Of a stretch of 64,000 bases of DNA, positions 40,351 through 49,084 are shown one piece after another. The stretch is taken from contig NZ_LR134290.1 of the NCBI RefSeq assembly GCF_900636545.1, positions 2,356,001 to 2,420,000 on the forward strand, written 5' to 3'. The first letter of the stretch is position 1; each line of letters starts with the position of its first letter. Origin of the DNA: Pseudomonas mendocina (GTDB lineage Bacteria; Pseudomonadota; Gammaproteobacteria; Pseudomonadales; Pseudomonadaceae). The notes beneath the pieces were generated by a model. That model saw only the letters and a list, made by a program, of their open reading frames with translations. It did not search any database and was not told where the DNA came from. Position numbers and translations under genes: made by a program.

Positions 40351-41418
40351 TTAGAGAGTGGATTTGCCGATGACCTGCAGGCACATCTGCTCCAGCAGCT
40401 TGTTCATGTGAATGAACTGGGCGAAGCGCTTGTCCTGGGTCTGGCCATGGTAGAAGCGGTAGTAGATCTGCTGCACGATGCCGGCCAGGCGGAACAGGCC
40501 GTAGGTGTAGTAGAAGTCGAAACTGTTGATCGCGATGCCGGCCTTTTCGGCGTAGTAGTTGACGAACTGCTGACGCGTGAGCATGCCTGGCGCGTTGCTC
40601 GGCTGGCGGCGCATCAACTGCACTGGTGCCGGGTCGCCGGCTTCGATCCAATAGGCGAGGGTGTTGCCCAGATCCATCAGCGGATCGCCGATGGTGGTCA
40701 TCTCCCAGTCGAGCACGCCGATGATCTGCATCGGGTTGTTCGGGTCGAGGATCACGTTGTCGAAGCGGTAGTCGTTGTGCACGATGCCTGGCTTGTGGTG
40801 GTCGGCCGGCATCTTGTCGTTGAGCCAGGCTTTGACCGGTTCCCAGGTCGGTGCGTCCGGTGTCAGCGCCTTCTCGTAGCGGTCGCTCCAGCCCTTGATC
40901 TGGCGCGCGACATAACCCTCGGGCTTGCCCAGGTCACCCAGGCCGCAGGCGTCGTAGTCGACGTTGTGCAACTCCACCAGCTTGTCGATGAAGCTCTTGC
41001 ACAGCGCTGTGGTCTGCTCGGCGCTGAAGTTCAGTTCGGCCGGCATTTCCGAGCGTAGGATGATGCCCTTGACCCGCTCCATCACGTAGAACTCAGCACC
41101 GATCACCGATTCATCGGTGCAGTGCACGTAGGCCTTGGGGCAATAGGGAAAGCCGGCATTGAGCTGATTGAGAATGCGGTACTCACGGCCCATGTCGTGA
41201 GCGGACTTGGCCTTGTGGCCGAATGGCGGGCGGCGCAGGACGAATTCCTGCTGCGGGTATTCGATCAGATAGGTCAGGTTGGATGCGCCACCGGGAAACT
41301 GGCTGATTCTCGCTTCGCCGCTCAGGCCCGGGATATTGGCTTTCAGGTAGGCATCGATGACGCCAGCGTCGAGTTCTTCGCCCGTGCGGATGCGGGTGGA
41401 TTGGTCAGTGAGCGCCAT
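40351..41418 (-). CDS. Aminoglycoside phosphotransferase-like kinase (ACAD10/11 N-terminal type)
   Basis: A 355-residue kinase-fold protein of the APH family. The catalytic loop VHNDYRFDNVI and the metal motif GVLDWEMTTIGDP are intact, as is GGASNLTYLI near the N-terminus. This subgroup usually sits beside acyl-CoA dehydrogenase or SDR genes; the human ACAD10/11 proteins carry a related domain that phosphorylates hydroxyacyl-CoAs. Antibiotic resistance is unlikely. The partnership with the SDR gene fits hydroxy-fatty-acid breakdown, which is inference. Confidence 0.83.
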   Translation of the reverse strand: MALTDQSTRIRTGEELDAGVIDAYLKANIPGLSGEARISQFPGGASNLTYLIEYPQQEFVLRRPPFGHKAKSAHDMGREYRILNQLNAGFPYCPKAYVHCTDESVIGAEFYVMERVKGIILRSEMPAELNFSAEQTTALCKSFIDKLVELHNVDYDACGLGDLGKPEGYVARQIKGWSDRYEKALTPDAPTWEPVKAWLNDKMPADHHKPGIVHNDYRFDNVILDPNNPMQIIGVLDWEMTTIGDPLMDLGNTLAYWIEAGDPAPVQLMRRQPSNAPGMLTRQQFVNYYAEKAGIAINSFDFYYTYGLFRLAGIVQQIYYRFYHGQTQDKRFAQFIHMNKLLEQMCLQVIGKSTL

Positions 41419-41575
41419 GCTTATCCCTTCTACTTATGATAGGTGCCCTAGATAATTGGCTAATCTAATGCTGCACCCGAGCTGTCACAAGCAATACGCG
41501 CCGTTATAGGCGGGCGTGTTGCACCTCGATCAAACTGCCTGATCAGTCATCTTCGACCTGAACCTTCGCTTGTGC

Positions 41576-41664
41576 GCAGGCAATAAAAAATTTCAGGAGA
41601 AATTTTTAACGTCGCGCAGCGACGGCCCGAAGGGTTGCCGCCATGGATGGCAGGCAATAAAAAA
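41576..41664. repeat. 15-bp direct repeat flanking a hairpin-rich insert
   Basis: GCAGGCAATAAAAAA occurs at 41576-41590 and 41650-41664. The 59 bases between hold AAATTT-type and CGTCGC-GCA-GCGACG palindromes. The right copy belongs to the tail of the SCP2 terminator. The 294-bp gap 41419-41712 has no gene. Confidence 0.7.
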
Positions 41665-41689
41665 CCGGAGTGCCAGGACTCCGGTTTTC
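41655..41689 (-). terminator. Terminator of the SCP2 gene
   Basis: AAAACCGGAGT (41661-41671), loop GCCAGG and ACTCCGGTTTT (41678-41688) form an 11-bp stem; on the minus strand Ts follow the stem (TTTTTTATTG). Confidence 0.82.
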
Positions 41690-41712
41690 GTGTCTTGCGC
41701 TCGGTTCGCCGA

Positions 41713-42024
41713 TCAGACCGGGAACAGTTCGCCCAGCTTCATCGCCAGCATCATGTCGCCTTCAGCGCGCAGCTTGCCAGCCATGAAGGCCTGCATGCCG
41801 TCGGTTTCGCCGCTGACGATGCCCTTGAGGGTTTCGCTGTCCATGATCAGGGTCACGTTGGCGTTCGGGTTGTCGCCTTGCTCGAGGGCGCAGGTGCCGT
41901 CCTTGACGATCAGCGCGTAGTTCTCGCCATCTTCGATGTTGAACTGGAACACCAGGTCCAGGCCGGCAGCGGCGCTGGCGTTGAACTTGGATTGCATGGT
42001 TTGGGCGATGTCAGCAACACTCAT
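41713..42024 (-). CDS. SCP2 sterol/lipid-binding domain protein
   Basis: A 103-residue protein that is one SCP2 domain, a hydrophobic pocket fold that binds fatty acyl chains. The C-terminal segment FMAGKLRAEGDMMLAMKLGELF is characteristic. No signal peptide is present. Flanked by the SDR/APH pair and a phosphatase, consistent with lipid metabolism. Confidence 0.88.
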   Translation of the reverse strand: MSVADIAQTMQSKFNASAAAGLDLVFQFNIEDGENYALIVKDGTCALEQGDNPNANVTLIMDSETLKGIVSGETDGMQAFMAGKLRAEGDMMLAMKLGELFPV

Positions 42025-42082
42025 GGTCTTATCCTTTTTCTCGGTTTTTTCGCGCAGCCTCGCGGCCGCAGTGGGCTGGAGC

Positions 42083-42781
42083 TCATCGGTAGGTAATGAG
42101 CTCCGGCGCCTTCAGCAGCTGTAGATGCACATGGCTGTTGAAGGAAGCCAGACTCACCTCACGGCCACGGAATTTCAGCTGGCTGAGCGAGGTATTGACG
42201 ATTTGCCAATTCAGTTCGAAGGCCTTTGCCGAAGGCACTCCGGTGATCAGGTGTAGCAGGGCGGTGATGGTGCCGCCGGAGGTGAATACGGCAACGTTCT
42301 GTTTGCTGCCTGCGTGTTGGAGGATGCGCTGCAGACCACCTTCGACCTGCTCGATGTAGGCTTGCCAGCTTTGCAGGCCGGGTTTGTCATGCTCACCGGA
42401 AATCCAGCGATGGATCAGCTTGGCGAACAGGCGCTGGAACTCGGCGCGATTCTGCGCGCCATTGCGCAGGATATGCAGCGCTTCGGGTTCTTCCGGCAGC
42501 AGGTCTGGCAGCAGCGTGCGAATCACCGCGTCGGCATCGAATTCGTTGAAGGCCTCGTCGATATCCAGCGCAGGCGCATTGCTCATGCGTTGCAGCGCCG
42601 CATTGGCCGTGTGCTGCTGACGGCGCAGGCTGCCGCTGACGCAGCGATCGAGGGTGATGCCGAGTTGCTCGAGATGTTCGCCCAGCACTTCGGCCTGGCG
42701 CACGCCTACGGGAGACAGGACATCATAGTCGTCTGCACCGAATGAGGCCTGGCCATGTCGAATCAGATAGATGCTGCCCAC
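42083..42781 (-). CDS. Histidine phosphatase (phosphoglycerate mutase-like) family protein
   Basis: A 232-residue protein with the catalytic LIRHGQ motif at residues 6-11, a second arginine in SGSLRRQQHTA and a C-terminal FTSGGTITALL segment equivalent to the second catalytic histidine region, but with T/S where many relatives have H. Start codon is GTG with a weak ribosome site. Substrate unknown. Sits 58 bases upstream of the SCP2 gene. Confidence 0.8.
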   Translation of the reverse strand: MGSIYLIRHGQASFGADDYDVLSPVGVRQAEVLGEHLEQLGITLDRCVSGSLRRQQHTANAALQRMSNAPALDIDEAFNEFDADAVIRTLLPDLLPEEPEALHILRNGAQNRAEFQRLFAKLIHRWISGEHDKPGLQSWQAYIEQVEGGLQRILQHAGSKQNVAVFTSGGTITALLHLITGVPSAKAFELNWQIVNTSLSQLKFRGREVSLASFNSHVHLQLLKAPELITYR

Positions 42782-42980
42782 GTCCGTATCGATCTCGGTA
42801 CGTTGAATGTTTCGCGAGGTTATGAGGAAGCTCAGGGGCTGTCAACGAAAAAACATACGCTTGTTTGAATTGCTCGTGTGGCTGTTCCGCAGCACTGACG
42901 CGCTTGGCCGGTAAGGCGCTGCGCCGGTATGCTTGAGCCTTTGAGCGCGCAAGCGCCGCTGTATTGCCCAAGGGGGATGC

Positions 42981-44000
42981 GTGGAGTTTCTTAGCGAGTA
43001 CGCCAGCTTTCTGGCGAAAACCCTGACCCTGGTGGTCGCCATCGTCGTGGTACTGGTGGCCATCGCTGCCACTCGCGGTCGAGGCCGGCGCGCAGGCGGC
43101 CAGCTGCAGGTACAGAAGCTCAATGATTTCTACAAGGACCTGCGCGAGCGTCTGGAGCAGAGCGTGCTGTCCAAGGACCAGCTCAAAGCTTCGCGCAAGG
43201 CCGAGGTCAAGGCCGCCAAGCAGGAGAAGAAGGCACCTCCGAGCAAACCGCGCGTGTTCGTGCTGGATTTCGATGGTGACATCAAGGCGTCGGCGACTGA
43301 CAACCTGCGCCATGAAGTGACCGCGCTGCTGTCGATGGCCAAGGCCGAGGATGAAGTGGTGCTGCGCCTGGAAAGCGGTGGTGGCATGGTGCACAGCTAT
43401 GGCCTGGCCTCTTCGCAGTTGGTGCGCATCCGCGACGCTGGCATTCCGCTGACCGTGTGCGTTGACAAGGTAGCCGCCAGCGGCGGTTACATGATGGCTT
43501 GCATCGGCCAGAAGATTCTCAGCGCGCCGTTCGCCATTCTCGGCTCCATCGGTGTTGTGGCGCAGTTGCCCAACGTGCATCGCTTGCTGAAGAAGCACGA
43601 GATCGACTTTGAAGTGCTGACAGCTGGTGAATACAAGCGCACCCTGACCGTGTTCGGCGAAAACACCGAAAAGGGCCGGGAGAAATTCCAGGAAGACCTG
43701 GAAACCACTCACGAGCTGTTCAAGGGCTTCGTCGCCCGGTACCGCCCGCAGCTGGATATCGACGCCATCGCCACCGGCGAAGTCTGGCTGGGCATGGCGG
43801 CGCAGGAGCGTTTGCTGGTAGACGAGCTCAAGACCAGTGATCAGTACCTGGCTGAGCGCGCCGCCGAAGCTGAACTGTTCCACCTGCATTTCGCTCAGAA
43901 AAAGAGTCTGCAGGAACGCGTCGGGCTGGCTGCGAGCATGGCTTTGGACCGTTTCGTGCTGACCTGGCTGAGTCGACTCAACCAGCAGCGCTTCTGGTAA
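42981..44000 (+). CDS. sohB: SohB-like inner-membrane serine protease (S49 family)
   Basis: A 339-residue peptidase related to signal peptide peptidase SppA. A transmembrane helix (residues 12-30) is followed by a charged linker and the S49 domain with nucleophile Ser167 (KVAASGGYMMA) and general base Lys219 (GEYKRTLT). GTG 42981 follows AAGGGGGA. It is divergent from the phosphatase gene with 199 bp between. Confidence 0.92.
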   Translation: MEFLSEYASFLAKTLTLVVAIVVVLVAIAATRGRGRRAGGQLQVQKLNDFYKDLRERLEQSVLSKDQLKASRKAEVKAAKQEKKAPPSKPRVFVLDFDGDIKASATDNLRHEVTALLSMAKAEDEVVLRLESGGGMVHSYGLASSQLVRIRDAGIPLTVCVDKVAASGGYMMACIGQKILSAPFAILGSIGVVAQLPNVHRLLKKHEIDFEVLTAGEYKRTLTVFGENTEKGREKFQEDLETTHELFKGFVARYRPQLDIDAIATGEVWLGMAAQERLLVDELKTSDQYLAERAAEAELFHLHFAQKKSLQERVGLAASMALDRFVLTWLSRLNQQRFW

Positions 44001-44069
44001 CACTTCGTTCAGGATGGGCTGTGCGGCCGGCTTGCGTCGCGCAGCAAACCACGACAAGAGGAGAGGGTG

Positions 44070-45059
44070 ATGACCGAGTTCAAGGCCTTGCTGGTCAGTG
44101 AAGGCACCGATGGCAGCTTCCAGAGTGAAGTCGTCCAGCGCAACGTCGAGCAACTGCCGCAAGGCGAACTGCTGATCCGCGTGCGCTATTCCTCGCTCAA
44201 TTACAAGGACGCGCTGTCCGCCAGTGGCAATCGTGGAGTGACCAAGGCCTATCCGCATACGCCCGGCATCGACGCAGCGGGCGTGGTCGAGGCCTCCAGC
44301 GTGGCGGAGTTCGCCGTCGGTGACGAGGTCATCGTCACCGGCTATGACCTGGGCATGAATACCGCCGGCGGCTTCGGTCAGTACATCCGCGTGCCGGCGG
44401 CCTGGGCGATCAAGCGCCCGCAGGGGCTGCCGCTGCGTGAGGCGATGATCCTCGGTACTGCCGGCCTGACCGCCGCACTGTGCGTGGACAAGCTGGAGCA
44501 GGCGGGTGTCACGCCCGAGGCCGGTACCGTATTGGTCACCGGTGCCACGGGTGGTGTCGGCAGCATTGCGGTCGTACTGCTCAAACAGCTCGGTTATCGT
44601 GTGGCCGCAGCCACCGGCAAGGCTGAGCAGGCCGAGTTTCTGCGTGGCCTGGGGGCCGACGAGATCGTAAGCCGTGAAGAGCTGCAGCAGGGCAGCGAGC
44701 GTCCGATGCTCAAGGAGCGCTGGGCGGCTGCGGTGGATACGGTGGGCGGCGATATCCTGTTCAACGTGGTCAAGTCGCTGCGCCACAGCGGCAGCGTGGC
44801 CTGCTGCGGGCTGACCGCCGGCGTCAGCTTCCAGGCTAGCGTACTGCCGTTCATCCTGCGGGGGGTCAACCTGCTGGGCGTGGACTCGGTGGAGTTGCCG
44901 CTGGTGGTCAAGGCTTCGATGTGGGACAAGCTGTCGCTACAGTGGAAGCTTGATCTTTCGGCGCTTTGCCGGGAAGTCGAGTTGGCAGAATTGCCCGAGG
45001 CCATCGACCGCATACTGGCTGGCGGCATGGTTGGCCGGATACTGGTGCGACTCGATTGA
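44070..45059 (+). CDS. YhdH/AcuI-family NADPH quinone oxidoreductase (acrylyl-CoA reductase-like)
   Basis: A 329-residue zinc-free medium-chain reductase. The NADPH site is TGATGGVGSIAVVLLKQLGY, and the SSLNYKDALSASG and HTPGIDAAGVV motifs place it in the YhdH/AcuI group, some of which reduce acrylyl-CoA. ATG 44070 has AGGAGAGGG upstream; GTG 44067 is an alternative. Sixty-nine bases after sohB. Confidence 0.88.
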   Translation: MTEFKALLVSEGTDGSFQSEVVQRNVEQLPQGELLIRVRYSSLNYKDALSASGNRGVTKAYPHTPGIDAAGVVEASSVAEFAVGDEVIVTGYDLGMNTAGGFGQYIRVPAAWAIKRPQGLPLREAMILGTAGLTAALCVDKLEQAGVTPEAGTVLVTGATGGVGSIAVVLLKQLGYRVAAATGKAEQAEFLRGLGADEIVSREELQQGSERPMLKERWAAAVDTVGGDILFNVVKSLRHSGSVACCGLTAGVSFQASVLPFILRGVNLLGVDSVELPLVVKASMWDKLSLQWKLDLSALCREVELAELPEAIDRILAGGMVGRILVRLD

Positions 45060-45098
45060 ATGGGTAAACGAGGCCCGTCGATGACGGGCCTCGTGCTT

Positions 45099-45536
45099 TC
45101 AGGTCCTGCTCACATACATGGTGATCTCGGCGCGGAATACCGCCTTATCACCGACGTAGGCCATCACCGGTACCTTGATGTCGCCGGTCTTTCCCCAATC
45201 CACCTCGCTGCCATCGGCCACCGTGCGGATATCGCCGTCGGCCTTTGCCAGATATTCCACCGTCATTCCCCTGGGAATCCAGCGGCAATCGCCGGGGATC
45301 GAGGCGTCGGTCATGCTGCCGGCGGCGAGTTCGGCGGCGTTGCACAAAGCGATAGCGTGCACCGTACCGATGTGATTCAGCACCTCACGGCGTTTGGCAA
45401 AATGCACCTCGGCATAGCCTGGGCGCAGTTCGATCATCTGCGGTGCGATGCTAGCGAAATAAGGGGCGACTTGACCGATCATCGTACTGAAATGGCTAGC
45501 ACCTGCCTGTTGGAACATCTGCAACATCTGACTCAT
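45099..45536 (-). CDS. Hotdog-fold thioesterase (DUF4442/PaaI-like)
   Basis: A 145-residue protein with a hotdog thioesterase pattern, the central helix lying in NHIGTVHAIALCNAAELAAG. It probably hydrolyses or binds an acyl-CoA. ATG 45536 follows CAGGAGAGAGTC; an upstream in-frame start at 45596 runs into the regulator's operator. It is divergent from a TetR regulator, the usual arrangement of regulator and target. Confidence 0.8.
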   Translation of the reverse strand: MSQMLQMFQQAGASHFSTMIGQVAPYFASIAPQMIELRPGYAEVHFAKRREVLNHIGTVHAIALCNAAELAAGSMTDASIPGDCRWIPRGMTVEYLAKADGDIRTVADGSEVDWGKTGDIKVPVMAYVGDKAVFRAEITMYVSRT

Positions 45537-45583
45537 GACTCTCTCCTGCGTGTTGGCAATTGAAGATGAGCGCGCGCCGAGGC

Positions 45584-45625
45584 AGTATAAGAGCATTAGA
45601 AATTTATTCTAGAAAAATATTCTAG
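45584..45625. promoter_or_regulatory. Putative TetR operator over the thioesterase promoter
   Basis: Half-sites TTAGAA (45596-45601), TTCTAG/CTAGAA (45607-45614) and TTCTAG (45620-45625) form two overlapping inverted repeats, each with a 5-bp spacer (ATTTA, AAATA). On the minus strand TATACT (45589-45584) is a good -10 for the thioesterase gene and its -35 would fall inside the middle half-site, so binding should block it. Confidence 0.65.
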
Positions 45626-45638
45626 TCGTGAGAGCCAC

Positions 45639-46223
45639 ATGTCCCGTCCATCACGCAAAGACCAGATTCTGCACGCCGCGCTGGCGTGCTTTACCGAGCA
45701 CGGTGTTGATGCCACTACCATCGAGATGATCCGTGACCGTTCTGGTGCGAGCATCGGCAGTCTGTATCACCACTTCGGCAACAAGGAGCGGATCATCGCC
45801 GCGCTCTATCTGGGCGGCACTGCACAATACGCCGAGCTGCTGCAGCGCGGATTCGTCAGCGCGACCAGCGCCGAGGCCTGCGTCAAGTTGCTGGTGACCA
45901 GCTACATCGATTGGGTGGTGGCCAATCCGGATTGGGCGCGTTTCATCCTGCACAGTCGAAGCCGGGTCGAAGCAGGGGAGATGGGTGATGCCCTGCGCGA
46001 AGCCAATCGACAGCACTTCGCGCAGATTCTCACGGCGCTCGCCAAGTACCGCCAGCAGGGGCTGTTCAAGGCGCTGCCGGATGACTGTTTCGCCTCTGTG
46101 GTGATAGGCCCGACGCATGACCTGGCGCGCAACTGGCTGGCCGGCCGCACCCAGAGCGAACTGGGCGAGTGCCGTGAGCTACTGGCGCAGATCGCCTGGG
46201 ACAGCGTGAAGAGCAGCGGCTAG
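45639..46223 (+). CDS. TetR family transcriptional regulator
   Basis: A 194-residue repressor. The N-terminal helix-turn-helix is standard (KDQILHAALACFTEHGVDATTIEMI...ASIGSLYHHFGNKERI), and the rest is an all-helical ligand-binding domain. It is divergent from the thioesterase gene and just downstream of a double dyad that it probably binds. The last four bases overlap the convergent dioxygenase gene. Confidence 0.92.
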   Translation: MSRPSRKDQILHAALACFTEHGVDATTIEMIRDRSGASIGSLYHHFGNKERIIAALYLGGTAQYAELLQRGFVSATSAEACVKLLVTSYIDWVVANPDWARFILHSRSRVEAGEMGDALREANRQHFAQILTALAKYRQQGLFKALPDDCFASVVIGPTHDLARNWLAGRTQSELGECRELLAQIAWDSVKSSG

Positions 46224-46987
46224 TCGAAGCGATAGATATCCATGCCCAGTGCGCCGTAGGTGAAGCCGCTGTGCACCACGGAAAAAGCACCGCCAGCACC
46301 ACGCGCGAAGAACAGGGGCAGAAGGTGTTCTTCACTTGGGTGATTACGCACGGCGTCCGGTGCCAGGCGACGATAGTGATGCAAGGCCTGTTCATCATCC
46401 GCTCCAAGCTTTTCCACTACCCAGTCGCGAAACTCCTTGGCCCAGGGCGTGATGACCTCCGGACCGGCGCGCCAGCTCAGTTCACCCAGGTTATGCGTAA
46501 TACTGCCGGAGCCGATCAGCAGGATGCCTTGCTCGCGTAGGCTGGCCAGCGCCCGGCCTACCCGCGTCTGCAACTCAGGGCCTTCACGGCTTGGCAGTGA
46601 CAGCTGGACTACGGGGATGTCGGCTTGCGGATACATCAGCGACAACGGTACCCAAGCGCCATGATCGAAGGGGCGCTGCGCGTCTAGCTCGGTTGCCAAA
46701 CCGGCCTCATTCAATTGCTGGGCAATCTCGCCAGCCAAGGCCGGAGCGCCTGGGGCAGGGTATTGCACGGCGTAAAGCGGCGCCGGGAAGCCGCCAAAGT
46801 CGTGCCAGGTCTGCGGTTGTTCACCTGCGGTCAGCAGCAACTGGCGACTTTCCCAGTGGGCCGACACTACCACTATGGCTTTGGGGCTCGGCAATTCGGC
46901 GGCCAGTTTGGCCAGCGCTGGACCGCTGGCGCCGGGCTCCAACGCCAGCATGGGCGAACCATGGGAAATGAACAGACTGGGCAGCAT
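46220..46987 (-). CDS. DODA/LigB-type extradiol dioxygenase (YgiD-like)
   Basis: A 255-residue non-haem iron dioxygenase family member. Probable metal ligands are His9 (FISHGSP), His44 (VSAHWES) and a later histidine in SITHNLGE; PFDHGAWVPL is a family signature. E. coli YgiD opens the DOPA ring, but the natural substrate is uncertain. Convergent with, and four bases into, the tetR gene. Confidence 0.87.
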   Translation of the reverse strand: MLPSLFISHGSPMLALEPGASGPALAKLAAELPSPKAIVVVSAHWESRQLLLTAGEQPQTWHDFGGFPAPLYAVQYPAPGAPALAGEIAQQLNEAGLATELDAQRPFDHGAWVPLSLMYPQADIPVVQLSLPSREGPELQTRVGRALASLREQGILLIGSGSITHNLGELSWRAGPEVITPWAKEFRDWVVEKLGADDEQALHHYRRLAPDAVRNHPSEEHLLPLFFARGAGGAFSVVHSGFTYGALGMDIYRFD

Positions 46988-47079
46988 GAGGACCTCCAGA
47001 GATTTGTATACATTCTCCCCGAGGCGGCCATGGATGAATAATGAGGTTTTTCAGCGATACCAATCGATTGGTTAGATGT

Positions 47080-48312
47080 TTAGCGCAGGTTGTCGCCGAA
47101 GGCGGTTTCTATGTTGATGCCCAGGCTGAGTACGCCGAGCAGCCGCCCATCCTCCGGATCGTGAATAGGCGCTGAGACCTTGCTCTGAAAGCTCTGGGTC
47201 GAACCGTCGTATTCGATATTGCCAATATGCACCTGGCCGGGCGCCAAACGTTGCGCCTGTTGAAAGTCATCCTCGTCGGCCTGCCAGTAATCGCTGGTGA
47301 TCTCGCTGATCGCGACCAGCTGGCCAGATTGGTCGCTGAGGAATATCTCGTTGAACAGTGGCTGGTGCTGACGCGTGATGTTGGCCAGCAGCTGTGACGC
47401 CGGAGCCTGCAGCAGGCGGCGGATCAGTGGTTTCTCCTCGAACAGGCGTTCGCGCTGCCATTGGCGGTCCAGCTCGCGGATACGCTCGATGCTGGTGTTG
47501 CGTGTTGCGGCCTGGCGCAGGGCGTTGAGCAGCTCATCATGGTAAGCCCAGCGCCTCAGATGCTGGGCAGTCAACTGGCGCAGATAGTGCGCCTCCGCGT
47601 CGGTGAGCGTACTGCCTCTGGGCGCGCAGTGTTCCACCTGGCGGTTGAAGGCGTTAAGAAAGTCGGGGTGTTGCTGCAGGAAGTCGTGAGAAAAATACAC
47701 TCCTAATGGTGAATAGCGTACGAAGCGCTGCTGTAAGTCCGGCTGTTTCGGTTGCTGGGAGAGGGCGCTGCGCATGACATTGTCATCGGCCAGAAACAGG
47801 TCGATTCGCCCGCGCTGGAGCAGTTCGATCAGTTGCTCCAGGCGCGGGACCTTTTGCGCAACCGTGATGCCGCGCGCCTCCAGCCAGGTCATGCTGTTGC
47901 TGCCCAGAACGCTGCCGATGCGCAGGTCGCGTTCCCATATGGGTTTGTTGAGGATTTGCGGTTCCAAGGCGTACCAGTACCATTTTTCCATCAGAAGGGG
48001 CGCGGAAAGCTGCGCATAGCCATCGACCTGGGTATCTGGTGCGGAGCTGAAGAAACCATCAGCGATGCGGCGGCTGACGTTCTGCCGGGCTCGGCTCAGG
48101 GAAGTGAGCTGGATTTGATAAGGCTGATGCAGCCGGCTGAAGATGCATTGGAGTACAGTGACCGAGCTGCCGCTGAGTTCGCCGTCGACCACCACCTGGT
48201 AAGGGTCTTCGAGGCTGGTATCGAGGCGCACGGTCGGGTGGTCTTCGTCACTGGTCTGGGCCAGCGTGGCGATGAGCAACAGCAGGCAGGGAAACAGGTG
48301 GCGATCTGGCAT
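47080..48312 (-). CDS. Periplasmic protein: SBP_bac_3-like domain joined to a Cache/PDC-like sensor domain
   Basis: A 410-residue exported protein with a signal peptide ([15 protein letters not shown]). Residues about 25-260 resemble periplasmic amino-acid-type binding proteins ([39 protein letters not shown]). Residues about 285-405 look like a Cache/PDC sensor ([23 protein letters not shown], then [24 protein letters not shown]). No transmembrane anchor, kinase, cyclase or methyl-accepting part follows, so it must act through a partner. It is divergent from tpm, 53 bp away. No function is assigned. Confidence 0.68.
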   Translation of the reverse strand: MPDRHLFPCLLLLIATLAQTSDEDHPTVRLDTSLEDPYQVVVDGELSGSSVTVLQCIFSRLHQPYQIQLTSLSRARQNVSRRIADGFFSSAPDTQVDGYAQLSAPLLMEKWYWYALEPQILNKPIWERDLRIGSVLGSNSMTWLEARGITVAQKVPRLEQLIELLQRGRIDLFLADDNVMRSALSQQPKQPDLQQRFVRYSPLGVYFSHDFLQQHPDFLNAFNRQVEHCAPRGSTLTDAEAHYLRQLTAQHLRRWAYHDELLNALRQAATRNTSIERIRELDRQWQRERLFEEKPLIRRLLQAPASQLLANITRQHQPLFNEIFLSDQSGQLVAISEITSDYWQADEDDFQQAQRLAPGQVHIGNIEYDGSTQSFQSKVSAPIHDPEDGRLLGVLSLGINIETAFGDNLR

Positions 48313-48365
48313 GGAGTCACCTGGCGCACAGGATTGTTGATTTCAGTTTAGGTGAGGGGAGCGGG

Positions 48366-49022
48366 ATGCACGCGACATTCTGGCAAGAGCGCTGGGCGCG
48401 CAGCCAAATTGGTTTTCATCAGGAAAAGGTCAACGGCTATCTGCGTCGCCACTGGTCCGCACTCGGGCTGGCGAACGGCTCGGCGGTGCTGGTACCGCTG
48501 TGCGGCAAGAGCCTCGATCTGGCCTGGCTGGCGGAGCAGGGGCACAGGGTGATCGGCGTCGAGCTGGCCGAGCGCGCCGTTCAGGATTTCTTTACCGAAC
48601 GTGACGTGCAGCCGCAGGTATCGCAACGCGGTGCATTCAAGGTCTATCAGGCGGGGGAGTTGCAGATTCTTTGTGGCGATTTTTTCGCCCTGAGCCGCGA
48701 AGACGTCGCCGACTGCCAGGCCTTCTATGACCGTGCTGCGCTGATCGCCCTGCCGCCGGAAATGCGCGAACGTTATGTCGCGCATCTGCAGGCGATACTG
48801 CCGAGCAGCTGCCAGGGGCTGCTGGTGACGCTGGTCTATGACCAGCAGCGCATGGACGGTCCGCCGTTCTCGGTCGAGGACGCCGAAGTGCAGGGGCATT
48901 TCTCCGCCGGCTGGATGCTGCGCATGGTCGAGGAAGAGGACGTGCTGGCGGGTAATCCACGTTTCGCCGACAGCGGCCTTGCCGCAGTGGACGAGCGAGT
49001 CTTTCATCTGACGCGCCGTTAG
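48366..49022 (+). CDS. tpm: Thiopurine S-methyltransferase
   Basis: A 218-residue SAM-dependent methyltransferase. The motif I segment [20 protein letters not shown] and [17 protein letters not shown] are diagnostic of bacterial TPMT, which in Pseudomonas methylates tellurite and selenium compounds as well as thiopurines. Ribosome site AGGGG lies seven bases ahead of ATG 48366. Followed by a bidirectional terminator. Confidence 0.95.
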   Translation: MHATFWQERWARSQIGFHQEKVNGYLRRHWSALGLANGSAVLVPLCGKSLDLAWLAEQGHRVIGVELAERAVQDFFTERDVQPQVSQRGAFKVYQAGELQILCGDFFALSREDVADCQAFYDRAALIALPPEMRERYVAHLQAILPSSCQGLLVTLVYDQQRMDGPPFSVEDAEVQGHFSAGWMLRMVEEEDVLAGNPRFADSGLAAVDERVFHLTRR

Positions 49023-49040
49023 CGGTGGCGGCAGACAATG

Positions 49041-49068
49041 AAAAAGGCGACCCGGAGGTCGCCTTTTT
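49041..49068. terminator. Bidirectional terminator between tpm and htpX
   Basis: AAAAAGGCGACC, loop CGGA and GGTCGCCTTTTT form a perfect 12-bp stem with A/T ends, so it works on both strands for the convergent genes. Confidence 0.92.
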
Positions 49069-49084
49069 CGTGTGCTGACCTGGA

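Noticed and set aside
40351..41418. Possible aminoglycoside resistance gene
   Set aside because: The protein is in the APH fold family but matches the ACAD10/11-type kinase subgroup and sits with SDR and SCP2 genes, so antibiotic resistance is not supported.
42723..44786. 687-codon minus-strand frame opposite sohB and the YhdH gene
   Set aside because: It is antisense to two genes with intact catalytic motifs and has none of its own.
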